From Gammaproteobacteria bacterium (GTDB lineage: Bacteria; Pseudomonadota; Gammaproteobacteria; UBA9214): 15,204 nt of DNA. The notes under the pieces are model-generated. The model was not told the origin of the DNA. It was given only the letters and a program-made list of their open reading frames with translations, and made no database searches. The translations under genes were made by a program, and so were the position numbers. This document shows, in pieces, positions 8,239 to 14,820 of this stretch (position 1 is the first letter of the stretch; each line of letters starts with the position of its first letter). The stretch lies in the NCBI GenBank assembly GCA_030632175.1, contig DAOVVG010000034.1, forward strand, positions 1 through 15,204. The letters run 5' to 3'.

Positions 8239-9491
8239 TAGCGATCGATCTCCCCGAACACAATATCCTGCGTCCCGATAATGGCGACCACGTCGGCCAG
8301 CATGTGGCCGCGGGCCATTTCGTCCATTGCGGACAGGTGTGCAAACCCCGGCGCACGCACTTTCAGCCGGTACGGCTTGTTGGATCCATCAGACACCAGG
8401 TAGACACCAAACTCACCCTTCGGATGTTCAATGGCCGCATAGGCCTCGCCTGCCGGCACACAAAAACCTTCGGTAAACAGTTTGAAGTGATGAATCAGGG
8501 CTTCCATGTCGGCCTTCATTTCTTCACGACGGGGCGGCGCCAGCTTGGCATCATCCAGCATCACCGGCCCTGAATTATTACGCAACCAGTGAACACACTG
8601 TTTGATTATGCGGTTGGACTGGCGCATTTCCTCAATGCGCACCAGGTAGCGGTCGTAACAGTCACCGGTTACACCGACCGGGATATCGAATTTCATCCGG
8701 TCATATACTTCGTATGGCTGTTTCTTGCGCAGGTCCCACTCAATCCCGGAACCGCGCAGCATCGGGCCGGTAAAGCCCAGTTGCATGGCACGTTCCGGCG
8801 ACACCACGCCAATGCCGACGGTGCGCTGTTTCCAGATGCGGTTATCCGTCAGCAGGGTTTCGTATTCATCGACACAGCCGGGAAACCGGTCGGTAAAGGC
8901 CTCGATAAAATCCAGCATCGAGCCCTGGCGGTTTTCATTCTTGCGATCCACTTCTTTCTGACTGTGCCACTTCGACGCTTTATATTGCGGCATGCGATCC
9001 GGCAGATCACGGTACACACCTCCCGGCCGGTAATAGGTCGCGTGCATGCGCGTACCGGAAACAGCCTCATAAAGATCCATCAGGTCTTCACGTTCACGGA
9101 AGGCATACAGGAACACCGTCATGGCGCCAATATCCAGCCCGTGCGCACCCAGCCATAACAGGTGGTTCAGAATGCGGGTAATCTCGTCAAACATGACGCG
9201 TATATACTGGGCACGAATCGGTGCTTCGATGCCCAGCAATTTTTCCATCGCCAGCACATAACCGTGCTCGTTACACATCATGGACACGTAATCGAGACGA
9301 TCCATGTAACCGATGCTCTGGTTAAACGGCTTGCTCTCGGCAAGTTTTTCAGTGCCGCGGTGCAACAGACCAATATGCGGGTCGGCACGCTCGATCACTT
9401 CACCGTCGAGTTCCAGCACCAGGCGCAACACGCCGTGCGCAGCCGGATGCTGCGGACCAAAGTTCAGGGTGAAATTGCGAATCTCCGGCAT
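8238..9491 (-). CDS. nuoD: NADH-quinone oxidoreductase subunit D (49-kDa subunit)
   Basis: Peripheral subunit related to the large subunit of [NiFe] hydrogenases; with NuoB it forms the quinone-reduction site. The N-terminus has FGPQHPAAHGVLRL (11-24), whose His lies in the quinone pocket in solved structures. Further signatures are DPHIGLLHRGTEKL, the YMDRLDYVSMMCNEHGY stretch and the C-terminal GTQDIVFGEIDR ending typical of the family. Length 417 matches stand-alone NuoD. In E. coli the gene is fused to nuoC; here a stop and a 3-bp gap separate the two. The stop overlaps the nuoE start by one base. Confidence 0.98.
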   Translation of the reverse strand: MPEIRNFTLNFGPQHPAAHGVLRLVLELDGEVIERADPHIGLLHRGTEKLAESKPFNQSIGYMDRLDYVSMMCNEHGYVLAMEKLLGIEAPIRAQYIRVMFDEITRILNHLLWLGAHGLDIGAMTVFLYAFREREDLMDLYEAVSGTRMHATYYRPGGVYRDLPDRMPQYKASKWHSQKEVDRKNENRQGSMLDFIEAFTDRFPGCVDEYETLLTDNRIWKQRTVGIGVVSPERAMQLGFTGPMLRGSGIEWDLRKKQPYEVYDRMKFDIPVGVTGDCYDRYLVRIEEMRQSNRIIKQCVHWLRNNSGPVMLDDAKLAPPRREEMKADMEALIHHFKLFTEGFCVPAGEAYAAIEHPKGEFGVYLVSDGSNKPYRLKVRAPGFAHLSAMDEMARGHMLADVVAIIGTQDIVFGEIDR

Positions 9492-9494
9492 GAT

Positions 9495-10244
9495 CTATTC
9501 CGCTGCTTCCCCGGCCGGTTCTTCATCAACCGCAACTGTCAGATCAACAGAGTCGACGGCAGCGGCGCGAATCACTTTTGGCACCAGCACACGCGGCTCG
9601 ATACTGACCGGTTGATAGACCACGCGCTGCTTTTCAGCATCGTAGATCACCTCGACATTGCCGCTCAGCGGGAAGTCCTTACGGAACGGATGACCGACAA
9701 AACCGTAGTCGGTCAACAGGCGTCGCAGATCCGGATGGCCATCAAACAGAATCCCGAAAAGATCAAAGGCCTCACGTTCATACCAGTCTGCACTGTTCCA
9801 GACAGGAATTACCGAAGGCACAACCGGTAAACCGTCATCCGGCGCATAGACCCTGATGCGTAAACGCCGGTTGTTGGCAATTGAAAGCAAATGATAAACC
9901 GCCGCAAAACGTTTTGCTGACCGCGGCTTTTCAACAACAAGGTCTTCGGTAACCGCTTTCAGGCGGCCAGCGGTCGCAGCTGTAACGCCCCGGCTGAAGC
10001 CCGAGGTCGTTGTTTCTTCAGTCGCCCATTCATCCTTGCCATGGTTCGCATAATCAACACCGCAGACATCCAGCAGTATCTCAAAGGAGAACGCCGGCTC
10101 ATCACGCAGTGCCGTCGCCACTTCGATCAAGTCATCGCCAGCCACTTCAATGGTCACTTCACCCACCGCATCGATATTGGCAAGCAATGTTTCGCCAAAG
10201 CGCTTTTGTAATTGCTCTGCAAGCTGGCGGGAAGAGTCAGTCAC
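9495..10244 (-). CDS. nuoC: NADH-quinone oxidoreductase subunit C (30-kDa subunit)
   Basis: Peripheral scaffold subunit next to NuoD. The family signature is visible at 152-182 (ADWYEREAFDLFGILFDGHP, then DLRRLLTDYGF) with HPFRKDFPL after it. I choose GTG 10244 as the start. The open frame goes on upstream to an ATG at 10433, but that part lies inside nuoB and is not NuoC-like, and no in-frame ATG occurs after the nuoB stop. CAGGG sits 8 bases before this GTG, which is 22 bp past nuoB. The protein has 249 residues, longer than the common 190-210, because of an insert at about 66-111 (rich in T, S, R) between CGVDY and the AAVYHLLS strand. I recall a similar insert in Xanthomonas-type NuoC. 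Confidence 0.95.
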   Translation of the reverse strand: MTDSSRQLAEQLQKRFGETLLANIDAVGEVTIEVAGDDLIEVATALRDEPAFSFEILLDVCGVDYANHGKDEWATEETTTSGFSRGVTAATAGRLKAVTEDLVVEKPRSAKRFAAVYHLLSIANNRRLRIRVYAPDDGLPVVPSVIPVWNSADWYEREAFDLFGILFDGHPDLRRLLTDYGFVGHPFRKDFPLSGNVEVIYDAEKQRVVYQPVSIEPRVLVPKVIRAAAVDSVDLTVAVDEEPAGEAAE

Positions 10245-10266
10245 TGTGTTGTGCCCTGAAAGACCC

Positions 10267-10743
10267 TTAACGGGCAATGGTATTGGTACGTTTGATTTTA
10301 TTTTGCAGCTGCAAAATACCGTAAAGCAGTGCCTCTGCCGTCGGCGGACAACCCGGCACATAGATATCAACAGGAACAATCCGGTCGCAGCCACGCACCA
10401 CGGAATAGGAATAATGGTAATAACCGCCGCCATTCGCGCAGGAACCCATCGAAATCACCCAGCGGGGCTCTGCCATCTGGTCATAGACCTTTCTCAGCGC
10501 CGGTGCCATCTTGTTACACAAGGTACCGGCAACAATCATCACGTCTGACTGGCGCGGACTGCCACGGAACACGATACCGAAACGATCAAGGTCATAGCGC
10601 GATGCACCGGCCTGCATCATTTCGACGGCACAGCAGGCAAGACCAAAGGTCATCGGCCACATGGAGCCGGTACGCGCCCAGTTAATCAGTGCATCTGCAG
10701 AGGTTGTGATGTAACCCTCTTTGAGCAGGCCTTCTACTCCCAT
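10267..10743 (-). CDS. nuoB: NADH-quinone oxidoreductase subunit B (N2 cluster subunit)
   Basis: Holds the terminal [4Fe-4S] cluster N2, which donates electrons to quinone. The four ligands are visible: tandem C37-C38 (FGLACCAVEMM), C102 (SMGSCANGGGYYH) and C132 (VPGCPPTAEALL). I choose ATG 10743, giving 158 residues, because GGAG lies 8 bases upstream and the N-terminus MGVEGLLKEG fits the family. An in-frame ATG 21 bases further upstream would add seven residues. With the chosen start the gene overlaps the end of nuoA by 10 bp, suggesting translational coupling. Confidence 0.97.
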   Translation of the reverse strand: MGVEGLLKEGYITTSADALINWARTGSMWPMTFGLACCAVEMMQAGASRYDLDRFGIVFRGSPRQSDVMIVAGTLCNKMAPALRKVYDQMAEPRWVISMGSCANGGGYYHYSYSVVRGCDRIVPVDIYVPGCPPTAEALLYGILQLQNKIKRTNTIAR

Positions 10744-11090
10744 TCGAGTGCTCCTTTCTTCCATTCATAGATAAAGCCAATGACCAGAATACCCAGGAAC
10801 ACCATCATGGCGACGTAACCGAACAGGCCAATGGTGTCGAGCACGACAGCCCAGGGAAACAGAAAGGCAATTTCAAGATCGAACAGGATAAAGAGGATGG
10901 CGACCAGGTAGTAGCGCACATCAAAGCGCATGCGGGTATCTTCAAATGCCTCGAAACCACACTCAAACGGGGAATTCTTCTCACTGTCGGGCTTGTAGGG
11001 GGCAAGCAAAAAACCGATCAGGACCGGGCCGACACCAACGCCAATACCGATGGCTATAAAAATCAGGATTGGCAGATATTGTTCCAGCAT
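10734..11090 (-). CDS. nuoA: NADH-quinone oxidoreductase subunit A
   Basis: First gene of the nuo operon; a small membrane subunit (ND3 homologue) beside NuoH and NuoJ. In 118 residues there are three hydrophobic helices (about 7-29, 60-82, 86-108). Between helices one and two lies the family's cysteine-bearing loop, SPFECGFEAFEDTRMRFDVRYY, with C44; in related complexes this loop moves between active and resting states. FDLEIAFLFPWA (70-81) is also diagnostic. The start ATG 11090 has GGGACG about 7 bases upstream. Two candidate promoters lie 86-161 bp upstream. Confidence 0.97.
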   Translation of the reverse strand: MLEQYLPILIFIAIGIGVGVGPVLIGFLLAPYKPDSEKNSPFECGFEAFEDTRMRFDVRYYLVAILFILFDLEIAFLFPWAVVLDTIGLFGYVAMMVFLGILVIGFIYEWKKGALEWE

Positions 11091-11175
11091 CGTTTACGTC
11101 CCATGAGCCAAGGTTAAAACAACCCGGACACTGTTCGAATTATTTGGTCAGTCTTGCGATGAAAAAAGGACATGC

Positions 11176-11204
11176 AGTCTAGGCCAGACCACGTTTTCTG
11201 TCAA
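11176..11204 (-). promoter_or_regulatory. Candidate sigma70 promoter for nuoA-N (proximal)
   Basis: On the minus strand, TTGACA (11204-11199, perfect -35 consensus) is separated by exactly 17 bp from TAGACT (11181-11176, 4 of 6 match to TATAAT). Transcription would begin near 11169, giving a leader of about 80 nt before nuoA. Sequence-based inference only. Confidence 0.6.
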
Positions 11205-11221
11205 GTTGGAGAGGCGTCATT

Positions 11222-11251
11222 ATTATCAATATATTCAGTTAGTTATGTCAA
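11222..11251 (-). promoter_or_regulatory. Candidate sigma70 promoter for nuoA-N (distal)
   Basis: On the minus strand, TTGACA (11251-11246) is followed after 18 bp by GATAAT (11227-11222, 5 of 6 match). The region is clearly AT-rich compared with the coding DNA around it. Initiation near 11215 would give a leader of about 125 nt. Together with the proximal candidate it forms a tandem pair, so nuo expression may be set by two starts. Confidence 0.6.
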
Positions 11252-11264
11252 TTTCTAGGGGTAT

Positions 11265-11284
11265 AAAAAAACAGGATATTACCC
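11265..11284 (-). terminator. Possible weak intrinsic terminator after tRNA-Leu
   Basis: On the minus strand GGGT-AAT-ATCC can form a 4-bp stem (one G.U pair), followed by TG and seven Ts (11271-11265). It lies about 50 bp past the tRNA 3' end and before both nuo promoters, a sensible place to end the glmM-tpiA-secG-tRNA transcript. The stem is short, so termination would be partial at best. Confidence 0.3.
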
Positions 11285-11333
11285 TCGAAAGTGCGTAAAA
11301 ACTGTTCACCTGCGCAACCACAAAACACTGATT

Positions 11334-11418
11334 TGGTGCCGATGGCCGGAGTCGAACCGGCACGGCTTTCGCCACTACCCCCTCAAGATAGCGTGTCTAC
11401 CAATTCCACCACATCGGC
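11334..11418 (-). tRNA. tRNA-Leu (anticodon GAG)
   Basis: An 85-nt tRNA with the 3' CCA encoded. The acceptor stem is perfect: GCCGATG at the 5' end (11418-11412) pairs with CATCGGC, then discriminator A and CCA. The D arm has the leucine-type GTGGAATTGGTAGAC stretch. The anticodon GAG is at 11384-11382 in loop TTGAGGG, its stem closed by C-G pairs and one U.G. A long variable arm (type II tRNA) follows, then the T arm with GGTTCGACTCC. It reads CUC and CUU leucine codons. It lies 37 bp beyond the secG stop with no promoter that I can see, so it is probably processed from the secG transcript. Confidence 0.98.
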
Positions 11419-11455
11419 CGGGATACTGCTGAGGATTGTTACTGCTAGTTACTGA

Positions 11456-11923
11456 TTATTCGGGTAAATCACTTTTCTCGGGTGATATTGCCGGTTCCGG
11501 ATCAAGTGCCGGGACGTCGGGAACGTCATCCTCGACCACCACGGTTTCCAGTGTTTCTGCGGGCAATGTTTGAGCCGCGTCAGTCTCTTGATTTTCCAGG
11601 GCATTAACCACTGCGCCGGCCTTCTCGGCCTCCTCCAGCTGTACCGCCTGCTGCTCCAGTTGGTCGGCAAGCGTATTGGCTGACTTTTCACTATCGCGAA
11701 CCAGGGGGGAAGCAATCAGCAGACAATTAATGAAAAAGACAGCCGCGAGAATAGCAGTGGCACGGGTAAAGAAAGAACCGGAACCACGCGACCCAAAAAC
11801 GGTGCCGGATGCACCGGCGCCAAACCCGGCACCCATGTCAGCACCCTTGCCCTGCTGCAACATCACCAGCACGATAATGGAAACCGAGACTACAATTTGT
11901 ACAGCCAGCAAAAAGGAAAACAT
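11456..11923 (-). CDS. secG: Protein-export translocon subunit SecG
   Basis: Small inner-membrane subunit of SecYEG that helps SecA-driven protein export. The first 75 residues are classical SecG: transmembrane helix 1 (about 3-22), the conserved loop LQQGKGADMGAGFGAGASGT then VFGSRGSGSFFTRATAILA, and helix 2 (about 54-72). Total length is 155, against 110 in E. coli. The extra is a C-terminal tail (about 74-155) rich in Glu, Asp, Ala, Pro and Val, likely disordered. The ATG 11923 has only a weak purine stretch upstream (GAAGCGG). The gene starts 36 bp after tpiA and is followed by tRNA-Leu, the usual order in many gammaproteobacteria. Confidence 0.95.
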   Translation of the reverse strand: MFSFLLAVQIVVSVSIIVLVMLQQGKGADMGAGFGAGASGTVFGSRGSGSFFTRATAILAAVFFINCLLIASPLVRDSEKSANTLADQLEQQAVQLEEAEKAGAVVNALENQETDAAQTLPAETLETVVVEDDVPDVPALDPEPAISPEKSDLPE

Positions 11924-11959
11924 AGTGTATTACCGCTTCATTCTGTTTAAAAAGAGGGT

Positions 11960-12715
11960 CTAACGGTTTGCAGCTATTCCGATTGCCAGAAAATCTTCCG
12001 GCTTCAGCGAAGCACCACCGATCAGACCACCGTCTATATCCGCCATGGACAGCAATTCAGCCGCATTACCGGCATTCATGCTGCCACCGTAGAGTATTTG
12101 TACTTTTGCCGCGACATCAGCATCCAGTTCTGCCAGCTTGCCACGAATAAATGCATGCACTTCCTGCGCCTGGTCAGGTGTCGCAGTCTTGCCGGTACCA
12201 ATCGCCCAAACGGGCTCATAGGCAATCACGGCATCACCGAGTGCGGCAACACCTTCCAGTTCAATAACCGCACCCAGCTGACGCGCCACTACCTGTTCGG
12301 TAATGCCCTGTTCACGTTCTTCGAGCAGTTCACCGACACACAGAATCGGCACCAGTCCGGCCTTGCGGGCTGCTGCAAATTTACTGGCGGTAAACGCATC
12401 ACTCTCGCCATAGATACTGCGGCGTTCCGAATGCCCGACAATGGCATATTTGCAGCCAACATCCGTGAGCATATTCGGGGCTATCTCACCCGTGTAGGCA
12501 CCGGACTCCTGATCATTCACATCCTGTGCACCCAGCGCGATTGATGTCCCTGCCAGCAGGGCCGCGACCGTGGGTATATATACATAAGGTGGGCAAACTG
12601 CCATTTCAGCTGTCGTCACAGAATCCAGACCGGCCTTGATGCCCTCAACCAGCGGGGTCACGCTGTCGAGTGAGCCATTCATTTTCCAGTTACCGGCGAC
12701 CAGAGGCTGACGCAT
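11960..12715 (-). CDS. tpiA: Triose-phosphate isomerase
   Basis: Interconverts dihydroxyacetone phosphate and glyceraldehyde 3-phosphate in glycolysis and gluconeogenesis. The 251-residue protein shows all catalytic landmarks: AGNWKMN with K11, IVGHSERR with H95, AYEPVWAIGTGKTA with general base E167 and the mobile loop 6, plus the phosphate-binding LYGGSMNAGNAAELL and GGLIGGASL. I choose ATG 12715, which gives the normal MRQPLVAGNWK start and has AAGGAAA about 7 bases upstream. The frame stays open for 20 more codons to an ATG at 12775, but those residues are not TpiA-like. It is followed by secG after 36 bp. Confidence 0.98.
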   Translation of the reverse strand: MRQPLVAGNWKMNGSLDSVTPLVEGIKAGLDSVTTAEMAVCPPYVYIPTVAALLAGTSIALGAQDVNDQESGAYTGEIAPNMLTDVGCKYAIVGHSERRSIYGESDAFTASKFAAARKAGLVPILCVGELLEEREQGITEQVVARQLGAVIELEGVAALGDAVIAYEPVWAIGTGKTATPDQAQEVHAFIRGKLAELDADVAAKVQILYGGSMNAGNAAELLSMADIDGGLIGGASLKPEDFLAIGIAANR

Positions 12716-12914
12716 ATCTGTTTTCCTTAATAAAGACGAGCCGCGTAGCTTAGCCATCCGGCGCCGGAAAATCAATTTAACAGCTGTAATGTGCTGCTTT
12801 TTTACTGAGATATCCCGGTTTCAGACTTTTCCGGGAATCAGGGAGTTACAGACAAACCGCAAGAAAGGACAGCCGGCGGCCCGAATTACGTTTCACCCTG
12901 TGCGGACTACATGC
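12716..12914 (-). other. Intergenic region upstream of tpiA (palindrome and hairpin)
   Basis: No gene is seen in these 199 bp. They hold a perfect 12-bp palindrome TCCGGCGCCGGA (12757-12768) and, further from tpiA, a hairpin with TCCCGG/CCGGGA arms (12813-12818 and 12831-12836, 12-nt loop, extendable by GAT/ATC across a one-base bulge). On the minus strand the hairpin is followed by As rather than Ts, so it is not an intrinsic terminator for the upstream gene. Confidence 0.6.
12747..12775 (-). promoter_or_regulatory. Candidate tpiA promoter with palindrome in the spacer
   Basis: On the minus strand TTGATT (12775-12770, 4 of 6 to the -35 consensus) is followed after 17 bp by TAAGCT (12752-12747, 3 of 6 to the -10 consensus). 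The 12-bp palindrome 12757-12768 fills most of the spacer, where it could serve as an operator. The match is modest. Confidence 0.3.
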
Positions 12915-13238
12915 TCAATCAGGCTGCATAAATGCCTTATAAAAGGCAAGATGCCCCTGCTCTGCCAGCACACCCCGTGCAAACACAACGAGAACACCTT
13001 TATCAGCACGACAGACGGCAATGATTTCTGACTGCTCGTCTGAATAAAACACCATTGGGTCCAGTTGCATAACCGGCATATCGGGTCCGGCAAGGGAATG
13101 GAGGATACGAATCGATGTCTGCCGGCACTCTTCCTGCGACAAACTGATATCGTAATCCTTAACAATGCTATCACCGGCCTGTGCAGATGCCAGGCCAAGA
13201 AACAGCGATAAACCTGCTATAAGACGACCCGGGGCCAC
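12915..13238 (-). CDS. Small predicted exported protein of unknown function
   Basis: I do not recognise this family. With the GTG start at 13238 the protein has 107 residues: a compact signal peptide (MAPGRLIAGLSLFLGLASAQA, likely cut before GDS) and about 86 mature residues. The mature part has two cysteines (C38, C76) that could form a disulfide and a hydrophobic C-terminal half (EIIAVCRADKGVLVVFARG). This start lies 22 bp after the glmM stop with GGTAG about 7 bases upstream. The same frame stays open to GTG 13307 or ATG 13304, which would overlap glmM by up to 47 bp and put an odd 22-residue basic stretch before the signal peptide. The frame sits between glmM and tpiA on the same strand and is probably cotranscribed with glmM. 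Confidence 0.7.
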   Translation of the reverse strand: MAPGRLIAGLSLFLGLASAQAGDSIVKDYDISLSQEECRQTSIRILHSLAGPDMPVMQLDPMVFYSDEQSEIIAVCRADKGVLVVFARGVLAEQGHLAFYKAFMQPD

Positions 13239-13260
13239 GCTGCCGGCTACCCGTCCCTGT

Positions 13261-14598
13261 CTAAACTGCTTCGGCAACAATGGATGCGAGGTTATCCGCT
13301 TCATCACTTACTTGCTGTGCATCCTCACCTTCCACCATCACACGCACCAGTGGCTCGGTACCGGATGGACGCAGCAATACACGGCCCTTGCCGGCGAGCC
13401 TTAGTTCTGCGGATTTAACGGCATCCTGTACAACAGCAGAACTGTCCAGGTTTACTTTTCTGGTGACCGGCACATTGATCATGCGCTGCGGGTATTTCTT
13501 CATGCCGGCCTTGAGTTCATAGAGTGATTTACCTGACTTGATCATGGCAGCCAGCACCTGCAATGCAGATACAATGCCGTCACCGGTGGTTGTCCGGTCA
13601 AGACAGATAATATGCCCGGATGATTCACCCCCGATCAGGCTGCTGCTTTTTTTCAGCTGCTCCAGCACATAACGGTCGCCCACATTGGCACGGGAAAAGG
13701 AAATATCGTGTGACTGCAAGGCGTGTTCCAGTCCGAGGTTGCTCATCAACGTCCCTACCACACCACCGTTCAGAGTACCCTCCTGCTGGCGCGACAGCGC
13801 AATAATAAACAGCAGCTCGTCACCATCGACAAGGTCACCCTTGTGATCAACCATGATGACACGGTCACCATCACCATCCAGCGCAACACCAAGATCTGCC
13901 TTGTTATCCAGTACAATTTCGCGCAATAAGTCCGGTTGCGTGGAACCACAATCCTGGTTGATATTCAGACCATCCGGGTCCACCCCGATGGCAACCACCT
14001 CGGCACCCAGTTCGTCGAACACGCTGGGAGCTACCTGGTAAGTTGCACCGTTGGCACACTCGACAACAATTTTCAGCCCTTTAAGGCTGAACGTTAGCGG
14101 GATGGTGCTTTTGCAAAACTCGATATAACGACCGGCGGCATCCGGCACACGCTCGGCCTTGCCAAGCTTGTGTGATTCAACCGTCACCATCGGTTTGTCG
14201 AGCTCCGCTTCAATGGCAAGCTCTACATCATCCGGCAGTTTGGTGCCTTCACTGGAGAAAAACTTGATACCATTATCGGCATAGGCATTATGGGATGCGC
14301 TGATGACAATACCGGCGCAGGCATGCAGGGTGCGCGTCAGGTAGGCAATCGCCGGTGTCGGCATCGGCCCCAGAAGCCGGACATCAATTCCGGCCGCCGA
14401 CAAGCCGGCCTCCAGCGCCGACTCAAACATGTAACCGGAGATGCGCGTGTCCTTGCCAATGATGACGCGGTCACCACCACCGTTACTACTCAGCACACGT
14501 CCGGCCGCCCAGCCCAGCTTGAGCATGAAATCAGCCGTCACCGGATAGTCACCTACCCGGCCCCGAATACCGTCTGTTCCGAAATATTTTTTGGCCAC
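13261..14598 (-). CDS. glmM: Phosphoglucosamine mutase
   Basis: Converts glucosamine-6-phosphate to glucosamine-1-phosphate, the step before UDP-N-acetylglucosamine for peptidoglycan and LPS. Length 445 equals that of the E. coli enzyme. The N-terminus is KYFGTDGIRGRVG. The phospho-serine loop GIVISASHNAYADNGIKFF holds active S102. The metal loop DGDGDRVIMVD has D241, D243 and D245. The C-terminal phosphate-binding motif is RPSGTEPLVRVMVEG. The start codon is GTG (14598), with AAGGAAG about 7 bases upstream. It is the first gene of the series running left to nuo. The gene commonly found before it (folP) is not seen in the window. Confidence 0.98.
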   Translation of the reverse strand: MAKKYFGTDGIRGRVGDYPVTADFMLKLGWAAGRVLSSNGGGDRVIIGKDTRISGYMFESALEAGLSAAGIDVRLLGPMPTPAIAYLTRTLHACAGIVISASHNAYADNGIKFFSSEGTKLPDDVELAIEAELDKPMVTVESHKLGKAERVPDAAGRYIEFCKSTIPLTFSLKGLKIVVECANGATYQVAPSVFDELGAEVVAIGVDPDGLNINQDCGSTQPDLLREIVLDNKADLGVALDGDGDRVIMVDHKGDLVDGDELLFIIALSRQQEGTLNGGVVGTLMSNLGLEHALQSHDISFSRANVGDRYVLEQLKKSSSLIGGESSGHIICLDRTTTGDGIVSALQVLAAMIKSGKSLYELKAGMKKYPQRMINVPVTRKVNLDSSAVVQDAVKSAELRLAGKGRVLLRPSGTEPLVRVMVEGEDAQQVSDEADNLASIVAEAV

Positions 14599-14820
14599 AA
14601 TTGCTTCCTTTTAAAAGTGTAGTCCTGATACTAGTACATTACGACCGGGTAATCCCGCCCTTCTCTTACTAATACAATTGCTTATCGGCAAATGGTGTGC
14701 TAATTGGAGGCTTATTTTATGCCGCTTTGTACTCTTATGTAACAAGTAGTTACGGGTAGGTCTCGTAAAGAGTCTGGCATGCGCAGCCACAAAAGCAAAG
14801 GCCACCCCGAAGGATGGGAG
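14599..14820 (-). other. Upstream region of glmM, no gene seen
   Basis: No convincing protein or known RNA gene was found. The only open frames are short and without family resemblance. The stretch holds the glmM ribosome-binding site (AAGGAAG just before 14598), a candidate promoter, and a short palindrome GTAAC-AAGTA-GTTAC (14739-14753). Confidence 0.6.
14714..14742 (-). promoter_or_regulatory. Weak candidate promoter for glmM
   Basis: On the minus strand TTACAT (14742-14737) is separated by 17 bp from TAAAAT (14719-14714, 5 of 6 match to TATAAT). The -35 match is poor. The palindrome GTAAC-N5-GTTAC (14739-14753) overlaps the -35 element and could be an operator. The leader would be about 105 nt. 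Confidence 0.25.

Noticed and set aside
7968..8573. Open frame of 201 codons on the plus strand
   Set aside because: Antisense to nuoE and the end of nuoD; no recognisable motif.
9162..9830. Open frame of 222 codons on the plus strand
   Set aside because: Antisense across nuoD and nuoC, both of which are unmistakable; composition shows no domain that I recognise.
12813..12836. Intrinsic terminator between the small exported protein gene and tpiA
   Set aside because: The hairpin is followed by As, not Ts, on the transcribed strand.
14790..14817. Intrinsic terminator on the minus strand (CCATCC-TTCG-GGGTGG hairpin, then CCTTTGCTTTTG)
   Set aside because: The T tract is broken, and an equally good plus-strand hairpin (CACCCC with GGG-A-GTG) covers the same bases, so direction and function are unclear.
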